Positions 26,281 through 34,973 of a stretch of 64,000 nt of DNA are shown in pieces. The notes below the pieces were generated by a model. That model saw only the letters and a list, made by a program, of their open reading frames with translations. It did not search any database and was not told the origin of the DNA. The stretch lies in contig NZ_CP092109.1 in assembly GCF_025263685.1 (NCBI RefSeq), forward strand, positions 3,039,001 through 3,103,000, written 5' to 3'. The position numbers and the translations under genes were made by a program. Source of the stretch: Geoalkalibacter halelectricus. GTDB taxonomy: Bacteria > Desulfobacterota > Desulfuromonadia > Desulfuromonadales > Geoalkalibacteraceae. Each line of letters begins with the position of its first letter. Positions within the stretch are counted from its first letter, which is position 1.

Positions 26281-27750
26281 TCAATGCTCGATCTTGAACT
26301 TTTTCATCATGCTGTAGAGGCTCGGGCGGCTGATGCCGAGGGAGCGGGCGGTTCGGGCGATGACGTAGTTGTTTTCTTCCAGGGCGGCCAGCACGATCTC
26401 TTTTTTCGATTTGCTCACCTGGCGGTGCAAGTCGGTCGGCGCAACCGTCGGCGCGGGTGGCTCGAGTTCGAGATCCGCCGGTTCCAGCAGGTCGCTGCCG
26501 GCCATGACCATGGCGCGGCGGATTTTGTTGATCAGTTCGCGTACGTTGCCCGGCCAGTCATGGCGGCTGATGGCCTTGAGCGCCTCCTCGGAGAATCCCT
26601 GCGGGGTGAAGTGACCGGTTTCGGAAATTTTACGAAATATATAGCGCGCCAGCACCACCTTGTCCCCGCCGCGTTCGCGCAGGGGGGGCAGCTTGATGCA
26701 GAAGGCGTTGAGGCGGAAAAAGAGATCGTCGCGAAACCCGCCGTTCTCCAGGCGCTGGTGGATGTCGCAGTTGGTGGCGGCAATGATGCGCACATCGACC
26801 CGGTGGCCGCGCTTGGAACCGATGCGCTCCACGATGCGATCCTCGAGAAATCGCAGCAGCTTGGCTTGCAGGTGCGGGGAGAGGTCGCCAATTTCATCCA
26901 GGAATATGGTGCCGCCGTCGGCCAGTTCGAACTTGCCCTTCTTGGTGTCCACGGCACCGGTGAAGGAGCCGCGCTGGTACCCGAAGAGTTCGGCTTCAAG
27001 CAGGCCTTCGGGGATGGCCGCGCAATTGAAGGCGACAAAGGGTTTGTCCATGCGCGGGCTGCGCTGGTGGATGGCGCGGGCGGTCAATTCCTTACCCGTG
27101 CCGCTTTCGCCGAGGATCAGCACGTTGAGGTCGGTTCCGGCCACCTTGTTGATCATGGAAAAAACCCTGAGCATGGTTGGGCAGGTTCCGACAAACTCCT
27201 GGTCGGTTGACCGGTCCTGGAGGTTGAGCAGTTCACGGTCGATGTATTTGATGATTTTGTGGCAGTGATCGGCGTTGAGCTTGGGAATGCGGCTCTGAAT
27301 ACGCGCGGCGAGGGTTTCCAGAAGATGCACGTCGAGATAGTCGGCATCCTGAAAGGCGAGGGACTGCCTGCACTGGCCGCATTGGCCCTCGGCGGCGTTC
27401 CCCTCGTTTCCGCAATAGGGACAGTGGCTGGTGCTTTGTTGTTGGAGTTGCGCGCTGATGTAGTGCCAGAGGGCCGAGGTGGTGTTGCGGTCGGAGTAAT
27501 AAAAGTGAACGGCGCTGCCTTTGGTGCCGCTGCGGCGCACCAGATCGCCTTGCAACCGGATTTGGCGCGCCGGGGACAGCTCGGTGAGCAGGGTCAGGGT
27601 CTGATCGGGATGGCCGCGCAACTGGTCCACCAGCGCCCCGTTGAGACTCAGTTCACGAATGGTGACGACCTCTTCCCGCTGCTCGGGGCCCGTCGCGTAG
27701 ACGGCCCGCGCGCGCAGGTTGGTCTTAATTCTGACATCCAGACGCGGCAT
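26281..27750 (-). CDS. Sigma-54 enhancer-binding protein with PilZ-like and zinc-ribbon N-terminus
   Basis: This 489-residue activator has an unusual sensor region: a PilZ-like beta domain (about 1-105, TIRELSLNGALVDQL) and a zinc ribbon (Cys110, Cys113, Cys124, Cys127). The AAA+ domain has Walker A GESGTGK (214-220), the sigma-54 contact loop as GSFTGA instead of GAFTGA (261-266), Walker B TIFLDEIGDL and R-finger region. A Fis-type helix-turn-helix ends the protein (IARTARSLGISRPSLYSMMK). There is no receiver domain, so the signal is probably c-di-GMP or a metal/redox change. The ATG at 27750 follows AAGGGGGG. Its targets are unknown. Confidence 0.88.
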   Translation of the reverse strand: MPRLDVRIKTNLRARAVYATGPEQREEVVTIRELSLNGALVDQLRGHPDQTLTLLTELSPARQIRLQGDLVRRSGTKGSAVHFYYSDRNTTSALWHYISAQLQQQSTSHCPYCGNEGNAAEGQCGQCRQSLAFQDADYLDVHLLETLAARIQSRIPKLNADHCHKIIKYIDRELLNLQDRSTDQEFVGTCPTMLRVFSMINKVAGTDLNVLILGESGTGKELTARAIHQRSPRMDKPFVAFNCAAIPEGLLEAELFGYQRGSFTGAVDTKKGKFELADGGTIFLDEIGDLSPHLQAKLLRFLEDRIVERIGSKRGHRVDVRIIAATNCDIHQRLENGGFRDDLFFRLNAFCIKLPPLRERGGDKVVLARYIFRKISETGHFTPQGFSEEALKAISRHDWPGNVRELINKIRRAMVMAGSDLLEPADLELEPPAPTVAPTDLHRQVSKSKKEIVLAALEENNYVIARTARSLGISRPSLYSMMKKFKIEH

Positions 27751-27859
27751 TGTCCCCCCTTGGGCATTCCCGGCGATTTCGCCAAGACACATGCCCATTA
27801 ATATGCATAGCCGAGGATAAGATCATGTCAAATATAAAACACGAAAAAGAGGGAATAAT

Positions 27860-27890
27860 CCTGAGGGGCGCCTTGTCGGCGCCCCTCAGG
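27860..27890 (-). terminator. Terminator after the dihaem cytochrome gene
   Basis: A perfect 13-bp stem (27860-27872 with 27878-27890) closes a 5-nt loop, 7 bp beyond the stop of the cytochrome gene. On the minus strand it is followed by an AT-rich stretch ending in TTTTT. Confidence 0.75.
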
Positions 27891-27896
27891 ATTTGG

Positions 27897-29300
27897 CTAC
27901 AGTGCTAACAGGAAGGCAACCAGATCCTTCTTCTCTTGCTCGGTCAGCTGCACGCCGGTCACCAGATTGAAAAATTCCACGGTATCGGCCAGGGTCAGCA
28001 GGCGTCCATCGTGCAGATAGGGGGGCGATTCCTTGATGCCCCGCAAGGGGAAGGTTTTGATCGGGCCGTCGGCGGAAGCAAGGCGGCCATTGATGTCCTG
28101 GGGCTTGAAGAAACGCTCCACGCGCAAATTGTGCATGGAGTTATCGGTGTAATAAGGCGCCGGATGGCATTCGGCGCAGCGTCCTTTGTCGAAGAAGACC
28201 TCCTGGCCGCGCAGCTCGGCTTCGGTTGCCAGGTCGGGGTCGAGTTTGCCGAACACATCGAGCTTGGGTGCGGGCGGAAAATCGAGCAGGTTCTGGAATT
28301 CGGCCATGGCATGCACCTGGTGGCCACGATCAAGAATGTTGAGACCTTTTTTGGTCGCAATCACCGGGTCGCCGTCGAAGTAGGCGGCGCGTTGCTCGAA
28401 CTCGGTGAAGTCCTCGACGCTCTTGAGGGCGCGCTGAGATCCGAACAGGCGCTGAATATTGACGCCGCGCAGGGGCGGAGTGTCGATGCGGTGACGCAGT
28501 TCCTGCGGGCGGATGTCGCCCACCAGGTGAGTGGCGGCGTTGGTGTGCCCGTTGACATGGCAATCGAAGCAAGTCACGCCGAGGTGGGGTTCGGCCGAGC
28601 GGCGATCATCGGTGGCGTTGAATTGCTGCTGGGGGAAGGGCGTCACCAGCAGGCGCAGGCCTTCGAGCTGCTTGGGATTGAGGATGCCGTTGAAGAGTTG
28701 GAAAAAGTTGCGGTTGGTGACGACCTTGCCCTGGGAAACATCGCCGAGGTCGGTGCGGGTGGTCAGGAAGATGGCGGGCGGAAATTCGGGCAGCAGGTGA
28801 TCGGGCAGATCGAAATCGAGATCAAAGCGCGTGAGATCGCGGCCTTCCTGCTTTTTGATTTCGTCAATGTGAAACTTGGGGAACACCATGCCGCCCTCGG
28901 CATGGTTGGGGTGGGGCAGGGGCAGAAATCCTTTGGGGAACAGACCTTTCTCGCGGATTTCGGCGGGACTCAGGGCGGCCAGTTCTCCCCAGGTGACACC
29001 GGCGGGCAGCTTGACCCGCACGCCTTGCTGCACGGGTTTACCGCGCGTCATGGTCACCCCCTCCTTGGGACGATCGCTCAAGTCATAGCGCTCCTTGAGC
29101 AAATCCATGTGGCGCTGCATGACGGCGGGCTTTTCACGCTCCATGCGCTCTTTGACGGCGGCGAAATCCTCCGTGCCGGCAACCGGCGCATAGCTGGTCT
29201 TTCCGATGGGGCCCTGGTCTGCCGCGGTAACGGCAGTGGCCAGGAAGAAAGTAGCTGCGAGAAGCATTGAGAAGCTGATGATGTGTTTTTTTCCTCCCAT
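27897..29300 (-). CDS. Exported dihaem cytochrome c peroxidase-like protein
   Basis: This 467-residue periplasmic protein has a signal peptide (MLLAATFFLATAVTA) and two c-haem sites, CFDCH (244-248) and CAECH (375-379), with ESPPYLHDGRLLTLADTVEF near the C-terminus as in the MauG/cytochrome c peroxidase superfamily. The spacing and long N-terminal region differ from classical CcpA, which is about 330 residues, so it may be a specialised dihaem oxidase or peroxidase. It lies downstream of perR and rubrerythrin on the same strand, which supports a peroxide-related role. The electron donor is unknown. Confidence 0.85.
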   Translation of the reverse strand: MGGKKHIISFSMLLAATFFLATAVTAADQGPIGKTSYAPVAGTEDFAAVKERMEREKPAVMQRHMDLLKERYDLSDRPKEGVTMTRGKPVQQGVRVKLPAGVTWGELAALSPAEIREKGLFPKGFLPLPHPNHAEGGMVFPKFHIDEIKKQEGRDLTRFDLDFDLPDHLLPEFPPAIFLTTRTDLGDVSQGKVVTNRNFFQLFNGILNPKQLEGLRLLVTPFPQQQFNATDDRRSAEPHLGVTCFDCHVNGHTNAATHLVGDIRPQELRHRIDTPPLRGVNIQRLFGSQRALKSVEDFTEFEQRAAYFDGDPVIATKKGLNILDRGHQVHAMAEFQNLLDFPPAPKLDVFGKLDPDLATEAELRGQEVFFDKGRCAECHPAPYYTDNSMHNLRVERFFKPQDINGRLASADGPIKTFPLRGIKESPPYLHDGRLLTLADTVEFFNLVTGVQLTEQEKKDLVAFLLAL

Positions 29301-29342
29301 GGCAGATGCTCCTTTCCTTGGATGGTGGTACGGTGTGCAGGT

Positions 29343-29418
29343 ACGAGGCCGTGGATATCGCCTCGTGATGGGGAGCGGAAGAATGGTCGGCGCGGCCGTA
29401 TATGGCGCCGCGCCGACC
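29343..29418. promoter_or_regulatory. Two inverted repeats between rubrerythrin and cytochrome genes
   Basis: A large hairpin GGTCGGCGCGGC (29385-29396) with GCCGCGCCGACC (29407-29418) lies 62 bp after the rubrerythrin stop and is probably a terminator. A 7-bp inverted repeat ACGAGGC/GCCTCGT (29343-29366) lies upstream of the cytochrome start and may be an operator. Confidence 0.5.
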
Positions 29419-29479
29419 TAAGGGTGAAAAGAGGCCCGTCTTTATTAAAAAGCAGAATCGGAGCCTGTCAAGGGATGGA

Positions 29480-30055
29480 TCAGTAGTTTTCGCCCAGCAG
29501 TTCGAAGTGGGCCTGGGCATGAGCGCAGGCGGGGCAGACTTCGACGGCGCCCTTGCCTTCATGGATGTAACCGCAGTTGCGGCAGCGCCAGACCTGAACC
29601 TGTTCGCGGTGGAAAACGCGTCCGTTCTCCACATTGTTGAGCAGGTCGAGGTAGCGTTTTTCATGCTGCTTTTCCGCCACGGCGATAGCCTCGAAGACCT
29701 TGGCGATATCGTCGAAGCCTTCCTCTCGGGCGGTATGGGCGAAGGACGGGTACATATCCGAGTACTCGTAATTTTCCCCCATGGCGGCGCGCTTGAGGTT
29801 TTCCGCCGTGGAACCGATGGTGCCGGCGGGAAAGGACGCGGTGATTTCCAGCTCACCACCTTCAAGCATTTTGTAGAGACGCTTGGCGTGCTCTTTTTCC
29901 TGATCCGCGGTTTCCTCGAAGATGGCTGAAATCTGTACGTATCCTTCCTTCTTGGCCTGGGCGGCGTAGTAGGTGTAGCGGTTGCGCGCCTGGCTCTCGC
30001 CGGCAAAGGCGGTGAGGATGTTTTTTTCAGTTTTGGTGCCTTGAAGTCTTGCCAC
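29480..30055 (-). CDS. Rubrerythrin
   Basis: Rubrerythrin reduces hydrogen peroxide in anaerobes. The 191-residue protein has the N-terminal diiron four-helix domain ([52 protein letters not shown]) and a C-terminal rubredoxin-like iron site ([12 protein letters not shown] ... CPACAH). The start is a GTG at 30055 with GGAGGA 6 nt upstream; the frame is open further but the extension has no family similarity. It follows perR, its likely regulator, by 114 bp. Confidence 0.95.
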   Translation of the reverse strand: MARLQGTKTEKNILTAFAGESQARNRYTYYAAQAKKEGYVQISAIFEETADQEKEHAKRLYKMLEGGELEITASFPAGTIGSTAENLKRAAMGENYEYSDMYPSFAHTAREEGFDDIAKVFEAIAVAEKQHEKRYLDLLNNVENGRVFHREQVQVWRCRNCGYIHEGKGAVEVCPACAHAQAHFELLGENY

Positions 30056-30168
30056 GATGGTTCCTCCTTTTTGCTTTCGTGATGTGGATTCGGGGATGGT
30101 GAGACTCCTCGCCGTCCCCAGGGTTAATGGCTGCTTAAGGTCGCTGTCTGGTGACAGTGCGGGAAGGG

Positions 30169-30633
30169 TCATTGCTCTAAAGTATCTGAAGGATCGATCT
30201 CTTTCCTGCATTGGGGACAGAGGCCAAAGAAATCGAGCTGATGGTCGCTGATTTCGTAGCCGGTTTTCGCGCTGACCTCGCGGATCAGGGTTTCCAGGGA
30301 GGCATCCTCGAAGTCCAGGATCTGCTTGCATTGGGTGCAGATGACATGGGGGTGGGGATAGGGTTTGTTGCCGTCGAAGCGGTGGCGCCCGTCGCGGGTT
30401 TCCAACTCCACCACCTCGCCGAGACCTTTGAGCAGGGTGGCCGTCTTGTAAATGGTGGCCAGGCTGACCGTGGGAAAATCCCGCCGCACCTCCTCGTAAA
30501 TCCACTCAATGGTCGGATGCCCCGTGCTGTGCGCCAGAATTTTTAGCACCGCCAGTCGCTGCGGTGTGATGCGAAAGTCGAGAGTCCGCAGCTTACTTAT
30601 CATCTGCGTGAGGCGCAGTTCGGGATCAGTCAT
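30169..30633 (-). CDS. perR: Fur-family regulator, PerR-like
   Basis: This 154-residue protein is a Fur-superfamily metalloregulator: winged helix with [12 protein letters not shown] and [20 protein letters not shown], regulatory metal residues in HPHVICTQC and a structural zinc site with CTQC and CPQC. The location upstream of rubrerythrin and a dihaem peroxidase-like cytochrome suggests the peroxide-sensing PerR subfamily. Sequence alone does not exclude Fur. The ATG at 30633 lacks a strong ribosome site; an upstream start at 30675 would overlap the candidate operator. Confidence 0.85.
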   Translation of the reverse strand: MTDPELRLTQMISKLRTLDFRITPQRLAVLKILAHSTGHPTIEWIYEEVRRDFPTVSLATIYKTATLLKGLGEVVELETRDGRHRFDGNKPYPHPHVICTQCKQILDFEDASLETLIREVSAKTGYEISDHQLDFFGLCPQCRKEIDPSDTLEQ

Positions 30634-30670
30634 CAATAAATAACATCCCTGTGGAGAATGGTTCTTTGAA

Positions 30671-30683
30671 AACAACGATTGTT
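30671..30683. promoter_or_regulatory. Candidate Per/Fur box upstream of perR
   Basis: AACAA-CGA-TTGTT is a perfect 5-bp inverted repeat in an AT-rich context (AAAACAACGATTGTTATTTT) 38 bp before the perR ATG. Position and symmetry fit an autoregulatory Fur-family operator. Confidence 0.5.
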
Positions 30684-30734
30684 ATTTTAGCGACGTGCCG
30701 AAGGATGTCAAGCGGGGAAGGGGGAAAAAGTGAT

Positions 30735-30762
30735 TGTTCAGCATGGGGTTGCGAGCCCTCAC
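30735..30762. repeat. Copy of a dispersed palindromic repeat
   Basis: TGTTCAGCATGGGGTTGCGA followed by GCCC. Related copies lie near 32995, 46813 and 58356. The core GGGNTTGCGANCCC is a near-palindrome. Confidence 0.5.
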
Positions 30763-30784
30763 CGGAGGAGTTGGATACGGAAAA

Positions 30785-30815
30785 AAATAATCGGGACGGG
30801 CATCCACCCGTCCCG
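30785..30815 (-). terminator. Terminator after the DJ-1/PfpI gene
   Basis: CGGGACGGG (30792-30800) pairs exactly with CCCGTCCCG (30807-30815) around a 6-nt loop. On the minus strand it is followed by TTATTTTTTT, a strong intrinsic terminator. Confidence 0.85.
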
Positions 30816-30822
30816 AACGGCC

Positions 30823-31341
30823 TCAGCCCTTGAGGGCGGCTATGATCTCGCGACAGAAGGCGGGCAGGTCACCCGGCACCCGCGAGGTGATGATGTTTTT
30901 GTCGCGCACCACCTCCGCGTCCACGTACTGCGCGCCGGCGTTCTGCAGGTCATCGCGAATGGCGAAAAAGCAGGTGACCTTGCGGTCGCGCACGGCCTCT
31001 CCGGAGGCGAGCATCCAGCCGCCGTGGCAGATGGCGGCCAGGATTTTGCCTTGCTGATTGGCCTGCCGCACCAACTGCACCATGGGTTGCGAGCGCCGCA
31101 TGTGGTCAGGGGCGTAGCCGCCGGGAATGATCACGGCATCGAAGTCGGACGCCTTGGCGTTGTCGGCGGCCAGGTCGGCCTGCACGGGATAGCCGTGCTT
31201 GGATTCATAGGTTGCGACGCGGGGCGCGACCACCTTGACATCGGCGCCGGCTTCCTTGAAGCGCAATAGCGGATACCAGAGTTCCAGGTCCTCGTAGAGT
31301 TTTTCGGCCAAAATCGCAATCTTCTTGCCTTTCAGTTCCAT
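30823..31341 (-). CDS. DJ-1/PfpI family protein
   Basis: This 172-residue protein is a PfpI/YhbO-like member of the DJ-1 superfamily, which includes deglycases and stress-related proteins. It has VIIPGGYAPDHMRRS and the nucleophile elbow AAICHGGWML with Cys105-His106. The ATG at 31341 follows GGGAGG. It has its own terminator. The neighbouring peroxide-defence genes suggest a general stress role, but the enzymatic activity of such homologues varies and cannot be assigned from sequence. Confidence 0.9.
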   Translation of the reverse strand: MELKGKKIAILAEKLYEDLELWYPLLRFKEAGADVKVVAPRVATYESKHGYPVQADLAADNAKASDFDAVIIPGGYAPDHMRRSQPMVQLVRQANQQGKILAAICHGGWMLASGEAVRDRKVTCFFAIRDDLQNAGAQYVDAEVVRDKNIITSRVPGDLPAFCREIIAALKG

Positions 31342-31448
31342 GAAAACCTCCCTTGGAAAGAACCAAATTAGGAACAAATTCTAACAGAGATTCGCCGACG
31401 TGCAGCCCAGGCCGGCGGGGGAGGGCGGCCAGAGGATTGCCGGAAACA

Positions 31449-31475
31449 AAAAAACCCGCTTGCGCGGGTTTTTTC
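31449..31475. terminator. Bidirectional terminator
   Basis: AAAACCCGC and GCGGGTTTT form a 9-bp stem around TTGC with A- and T-runs on both sides. It lies just beyond the stop of the minus-strand gene at 31502. Confidence 0.8.
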
Positions 31476-31501
31476 AGGGTGGGAATTCACGGATTCGGAT
31501 T

Positions 31502-31897
31502 TCAGGGGACATGTCCGGCGAAATAGTTTTCCTGGGCGACGGTCTCGGAGAACGCTTCGCTGAAGGTGACCCCGGCGGGTTTCATGATGAGGATGGCCAT
31601 GACGCCAACCACCAGCAGGGCGGCTGTCCAATTCAAAAGGTTGGTCAAAAAAGGCCAGTCAGGCTCCTCGCGTTCGACTTTTTCCGTTTGCTGCTTGGCC
31701 TGCGCTTCGTCCTGGTCCTGGCTGCGAATGCGCGCGGCCTTGCGCATGATCTGCCCTGAGGTTAGAAAAATGACCGCCGAGATGACGAACTGCGGCATGA
31801 CATCGACGGAGAGTTTTCCCGTGGCGAGCATGACGCCGTAAAAGGCCATGGCGCAGAGCCCGAGCAGGGTCATGTGTTGGCTGAGCTTGGCGTTCAT
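31502..31897 (-). CDS. Hypothetical two-to-three-helix membrane protein
   Basis: The 131-residue protein has hydrophobic helices at about 9-27 (LLGLCAMAFYGVMLATG), about 33-48 and about 88-105 (WTAALLVVGVMAILIM). A charged, glutamine-rich cytosolic segment (ARIRSQDQDEAQAKQQTEKV) lies between the second and third. The ATG at 31897 is preceded by AAGGAG. No family is recognised. It stands between the DJ-1 and SatP-like genes as a single transcription unit with its own terminator. Confidence 0.7.
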   Translation of the reverse strand: MNAKLSQHMTLLGLCAMAFYGVMLATGKLSVDVMPQFVISAVIFLTSGQIMRKAARIRSQDQDEAQAKQQTEKVEREEPDWPFLTNLLNWTAALLVVGVMAILIMKPAGVTFSEAFSETVAQENYFAGHVP

Positions 31898-32093
31898 GGG
31901 ATATCTCCTTGCCCTGTCCCTTCCTGCTGTCGGCCGCGGCCGGATTCGGGCGGCGGGCGTTCGGCGGTTTCTTGAAGGGGAGCTGGGGACGAAAAGAGCT
32001 AAAAATATGTTTTAACAATATCCGTCACTCGCCTTGATGTCAACCAAAGACCGCTGTGGCGCGGGCTGCGCGGGCGCCGCTGCCGAGTGTCGT

Positions 32094-32681
32094 TTAGGTG
32101 GTCAGAGCCCTCCTGCGCGCAAGGTAGAGGCCCTGCAGCGATAGCCCCTTGGCGGTGGCGAGCAGGCCGGTCGCCACGCCGAACAGACAGGTTGCCTGAC
32201 GCAGCAGGGCGGGCTCCCACACCAGGGTTGCGGCCACCAGCCCCAGCAGCAGTGCCAGGGCCCCGAAAATCACGCCGGTGATCTTCTCGGTCTGCCCGGC
32301 GCCATGGGCGAGGATGCCGACAAACAGACTCCACATGATAAGATAGGGAACACTGGCAAAGGCATCAAAGGGCTTGGCGATGCCCGCGTCCGGCAAGATC
32401 AGAATCGGCAGCAGCGACAGCCAGAACAGGCCGCAGGAAACAAAGGCCGCGGCGCCGAAGGCGTTGCCGTGGCGCCATTCGTGGATTCCGGTTACCGCCT
32501 GGCTCAGGCCGCCGTAGATGAAGCCCACGGCGACCAGGGCCGGAAAGGCGATCAATCCACCTTGATAAAGGCCGAGAAGCAGGCAGCACAGGCCCAGGGT
32601 GAGAAATCCGGAAGGGCTGCGCGTTTGGCACAAAACCGTGGCCGAAGTGTTCGCGGGGGCGGGTGTGGATTTTGAACTCAT
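32094..32681 (-). CDS. SatP/YaaH family acetate-succinate transporter-like protein
   Basis: The 195-residue protein has six membrane helices and the GPR1/FUN34/YaaH signature region GFIYGGLSQAVTGIHEWRHG and NAFGAAAF near the third helix. Family members such as E. coli SatP take up acetate or succinate with protons. The canonical NPAPLG motif at the N-terminus is not obvious here, so transport specificity is uncertain. The ATG at 32681 follows AGGAGG. The gene is divergent from uvrC. Confidence 0.8.
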   Translation of the reverse strand: MSSKSTPAPANTSATVLCQTRSPSGFLTLGLCCLLLGLYQGGLIAFPALVAVGFIYGGLSQAVTGIHEWRHGNAFGAAAFVSCGLFWLSLLPILILPDAGIAKPFDAFASVPYLIMWSLFVGILAHGAGQTEKITGVIFGALALLLGLVAATLVWEPALLRQATCLFGVATGLLATAKGLSLQGLYLARRRALTT

Positions 32682-33045
32682 GGTCGGCGCCTCCTGATCC
32701 ATGGAGCCAAGAAGGTGTACGTTGGTGCGAAGCCTGGCGTCCCTCAACGCCGGACTTCGCACCCCGTACCAAACAGGGAACAACGCTTAGTCTGATCTAG
32801 AGCAAGACGTATACCACATGAGACCAGAATCATAACGATTGTGTAACTCCCCGAAATGATGTTAGCTTTTTGCAGGGTCGAGGGGGCTTGAGATTCGGCG
32901 CGCAAGCTGTTTTTGCAAATGCGCAAATTCGGCTGCGCTGGTTTTCGCAGAAATGCAAGAGCGGCCTGCGTGGATAGGATTAGTAGAGGTAACTGCTCGG
33001 CATGGGAACTACGATCCCACAGCGGATGAATAGAAACATGGAGAG
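32682..33045. other. Divergent promoter region between satP-like gene and uvrC
   Basis: These 364 bp contain no convincing gene. The right end (32995-33034) holds a copy of the dispersed palindromic repeat, directly upstream of uvrC. The central AT-rich part presumably carries both promoters. Confidence 0.5.
32995..33034. repeat. Dispersed palindromic repeat copy upstream of uvrC
   Basis: TGCTCGGCATGGGAACTACG, then ATCCCACAGCGGATGAATAG. It aligns with 58356-58395 over its whole length, including the trailing CGGATGAATAGA. The GGGA...TCCC core is palindromic. Confidence 0.6.
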
Positions 33046-34896
33046 ATGAGTATTCTGGAGCAGAACATCGATTTAAAACGCTATCCCACCGCTCCCGGCG
33101 TCTACTTGATGTTCGGCGAACAGGAGGCGGTGTTATATGTCGGTAAGGCGAAGAACCTGCGTGCGCGCCTGCGTAGCTATTTTTCCGCCGCCGGTGACGG
33201 GCGCGGGCAGATCCCCTTTCTCATGGCCAAGGTGCGGCGCATCGAAACCATTGTGACCGACACCGAAAAAGAGGCGCTGATTCTTGAAAACACCCTGATC
33301 AAAAAGCACCGCCCGCGCTACAACATCAATCTGCGCGACGACAAGACCTACCTCTCGATCCGCCTGGATCCCCGCGATGAATTCCCCATGCTGCAGACGG
33401 TGCGCAAGGTGCGCCGCGACGGGGCGCTTTATTTCGGTCCCTACGCTTCGGGCACGGCGGTCCGCGAGACTCTCAAGGAGATCTACCGCATCTTTCCCCT
33501 GCGCCATTATCCCGTCGAGGTTTGCCGCCGGCGTGGCCGCCCCTGCCTGTTTTATCAGATCGGGCAGTGCAGCGCCCCCTGCCACGGCCGCATCAGCCGC
33601 GAGGATTACCGCAGTCTGGTGCAAGGAGTAATCGCTTTGCTCTCCGGGCGGGAACGCGAGGTGGTCGGCGATTTACGGGAGCGCATGGCCAACGCCGCGC
33701 AGCAGATGCGCTATGAGGAGGCCGCACGCCTGCGCGATCAGATCCGCGCCATCGAGACGACCGTCGAGCGGCAGAAAGTCGCGGGGGAGGGCGGCGGTGA
33801 TCAGGACGTCATCGGGCTGCACCACGAGGGTGGGGAGATCGAAATCGCCCTGCTTTTCATCCGTGAAGGAAAGCTGATTGGCCGGCGCACCTATCTTCAG
33901 CCCTGGTGTTTGGACGAGGATGAACTGCTTTCCTCCTTTCTGCGTGAATACTACGCGCGTGACGTTTTGATTCCCGGGCAGATCCTCGTGCCCCTGGAAC
34001 TGAGCGATGCCGAGGCCCTGGAGGAATGGCTCGGTGAGCGGCGCGGGCGCAGGGTGCGGATAGTCGCGCCGCGCCGCGGCGATAAGCTGCGCCTGGTGGA
34101 GTTGGCCGTGCGCAACGCCGCCGAATCCTTTCGCGAGCGCGGCAAGCGTCGCACCGCAAGCCGTGAGGTGCTGGCGGACATTCAGGAGCGCCTGCACCTG
34201 CGGCAGGTGCCCCAGCGCATGGAGTGCTTCGATATCTCCAATGTCCAGGGGACGCATGGTGTCGGCAGCATGGCCGTTTTTCTCGATGGCGAACCGGCGC
34301 CGCAGGCCTATCGACGCTTTCGCCTGCGCACCGTGGAGGGTGCCGATGATTACGCATCGCTGCGCGAGGTGCTGTTGCGACGTCTGGGACGCGGCCTGCA
34401 GGAGGGTGAACTGCCCGATTTCATCCTCATCGACGGGGGGCGCGGACAGTTGGGCGTGTTGAGCGCGGTGCTGAACGAGTTGGGGCTGGAGGAGCGGGTT
34501 GATGTCGCCGGTATCGCCAAGAGTCGCGTGCTCGCCAACCTGCGTGGCAAGGTGGTGGAGCGCAGCGAGGAGCGGCTTTTCGTGCCGGGGCGCAAAAATC
34601 CCATAATACTGCGCGGTGGATCACCGGCCCTGTTTTTGCTGGAGCGCCTGCGCGACGAGGCTCACCGCTTCGCCATCGGGTATCATCGCAAATTGCGCGG
34701 TCGCGCCGCCATTCGCTCGGCGCTGGAAGAGGTGCCCGGCATCGGGCGGGAGCGCCGCAAGGCTCTGCTCAAGCACTTCGGCAGTGTGCGCAAACTGCGG
34801 CAGGCCGATCTGGAGGAGATCGCAGCCATGCCCGGAATGCCGCGGCCGGTGGCGGAAGCACTCTATGCCCATCTGCATGGCGACGGGGAAAATTAG
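33046..34896 (+). CDS. uvrC: Excinuclease ABC subunit C
   Basis: UvrC makes the dual incisions in nucleotide excision repair. The 616-residue protein has the N-terminal GIY-YIG nuclease (GVYLMFGEQEAVLYVGKAKN), a UVR motif (MRYEEAARLRDQIRAIE), the UvrC RNase H-like domain (ECFDISNVQGTHGVGSMAVF, LILIDGGRGQLG form) and C-terminal helix-hairpin-helix repeats (EEVPGIGRERRKALLKHFGS). Length is typical. The ATG follows GGAGAG. It is monocistronic, ending in a strong terminator. Confidence 0.97.
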   Translation: MSILEQNIDLKRYPTAPGVYLMFGEQEAVLYVGKAKNLRARLRSYFSAAGDGRGQIPFLMAKVRRIETIVTDTEKEALILENTLIKKHRPRYNINLRDDKTYLSIRLDPRDEFPMLQTVRKVRRDGALYFGPYASGTAVRETLKEIYRIFPLRHYPVEVCRRRGRPCLFYQIGQCSAPCHGRISREDYRSLVQGVIALLSGREREVVGDLRERMANAAQQMRYEEAARLRDQIRAIETTVERQKVAGEGGGDQDVIGLHHEGGEIEIALLFIREGKLIGRRTYLQPWCLDEDELLSSFLREYYARDVLIPGQILVPLELSDAEALEEWLGERRGRRVRIVAPRRGDKLRLVELAVRNAAESFRERGKRRTASREVLADIQERLHLRQVPQRMECFDISNVQGTHGVGSMAVFLDGEPAPQAYRRFRLRTVEGADDYASLREVLLRRLGRGLQEGELPDFILIDGGRGQLGVLSAVLNELGLEERVDVAGIAKSRVLANLRGKVVERSEERLFVPGRKNPIILRGGSPALFLLERLRDEAHRFAIGYHRKLRGRAAIRSALEEVPGIGRERRKALLKHFGSVRKLRQADLEEIAAMPGMPRPVAEALYAHLHGDGEN

Positions 34897-34902
34897 TCAA
34901 AT

Positions 34903-34937
34903 AAAAAAGGCCCTCGGTCGCAACCGAGAGCCTTTTG
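34903..34937. terminator. Bidirectional terminator after uvrC
   Basis: AAAAAAGGC-CCTCGGT and ACCGAG-AGCCTTTT pair around CGCA with A- and T-runs on each side. It serves uvrC and possibly the convergent lipoprotein gene. Confidence 0.85.
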
Positions 34938-34973
34938 TCTGACGATTTTTTTTTCGCGCCGAGTGAGCGGAAG

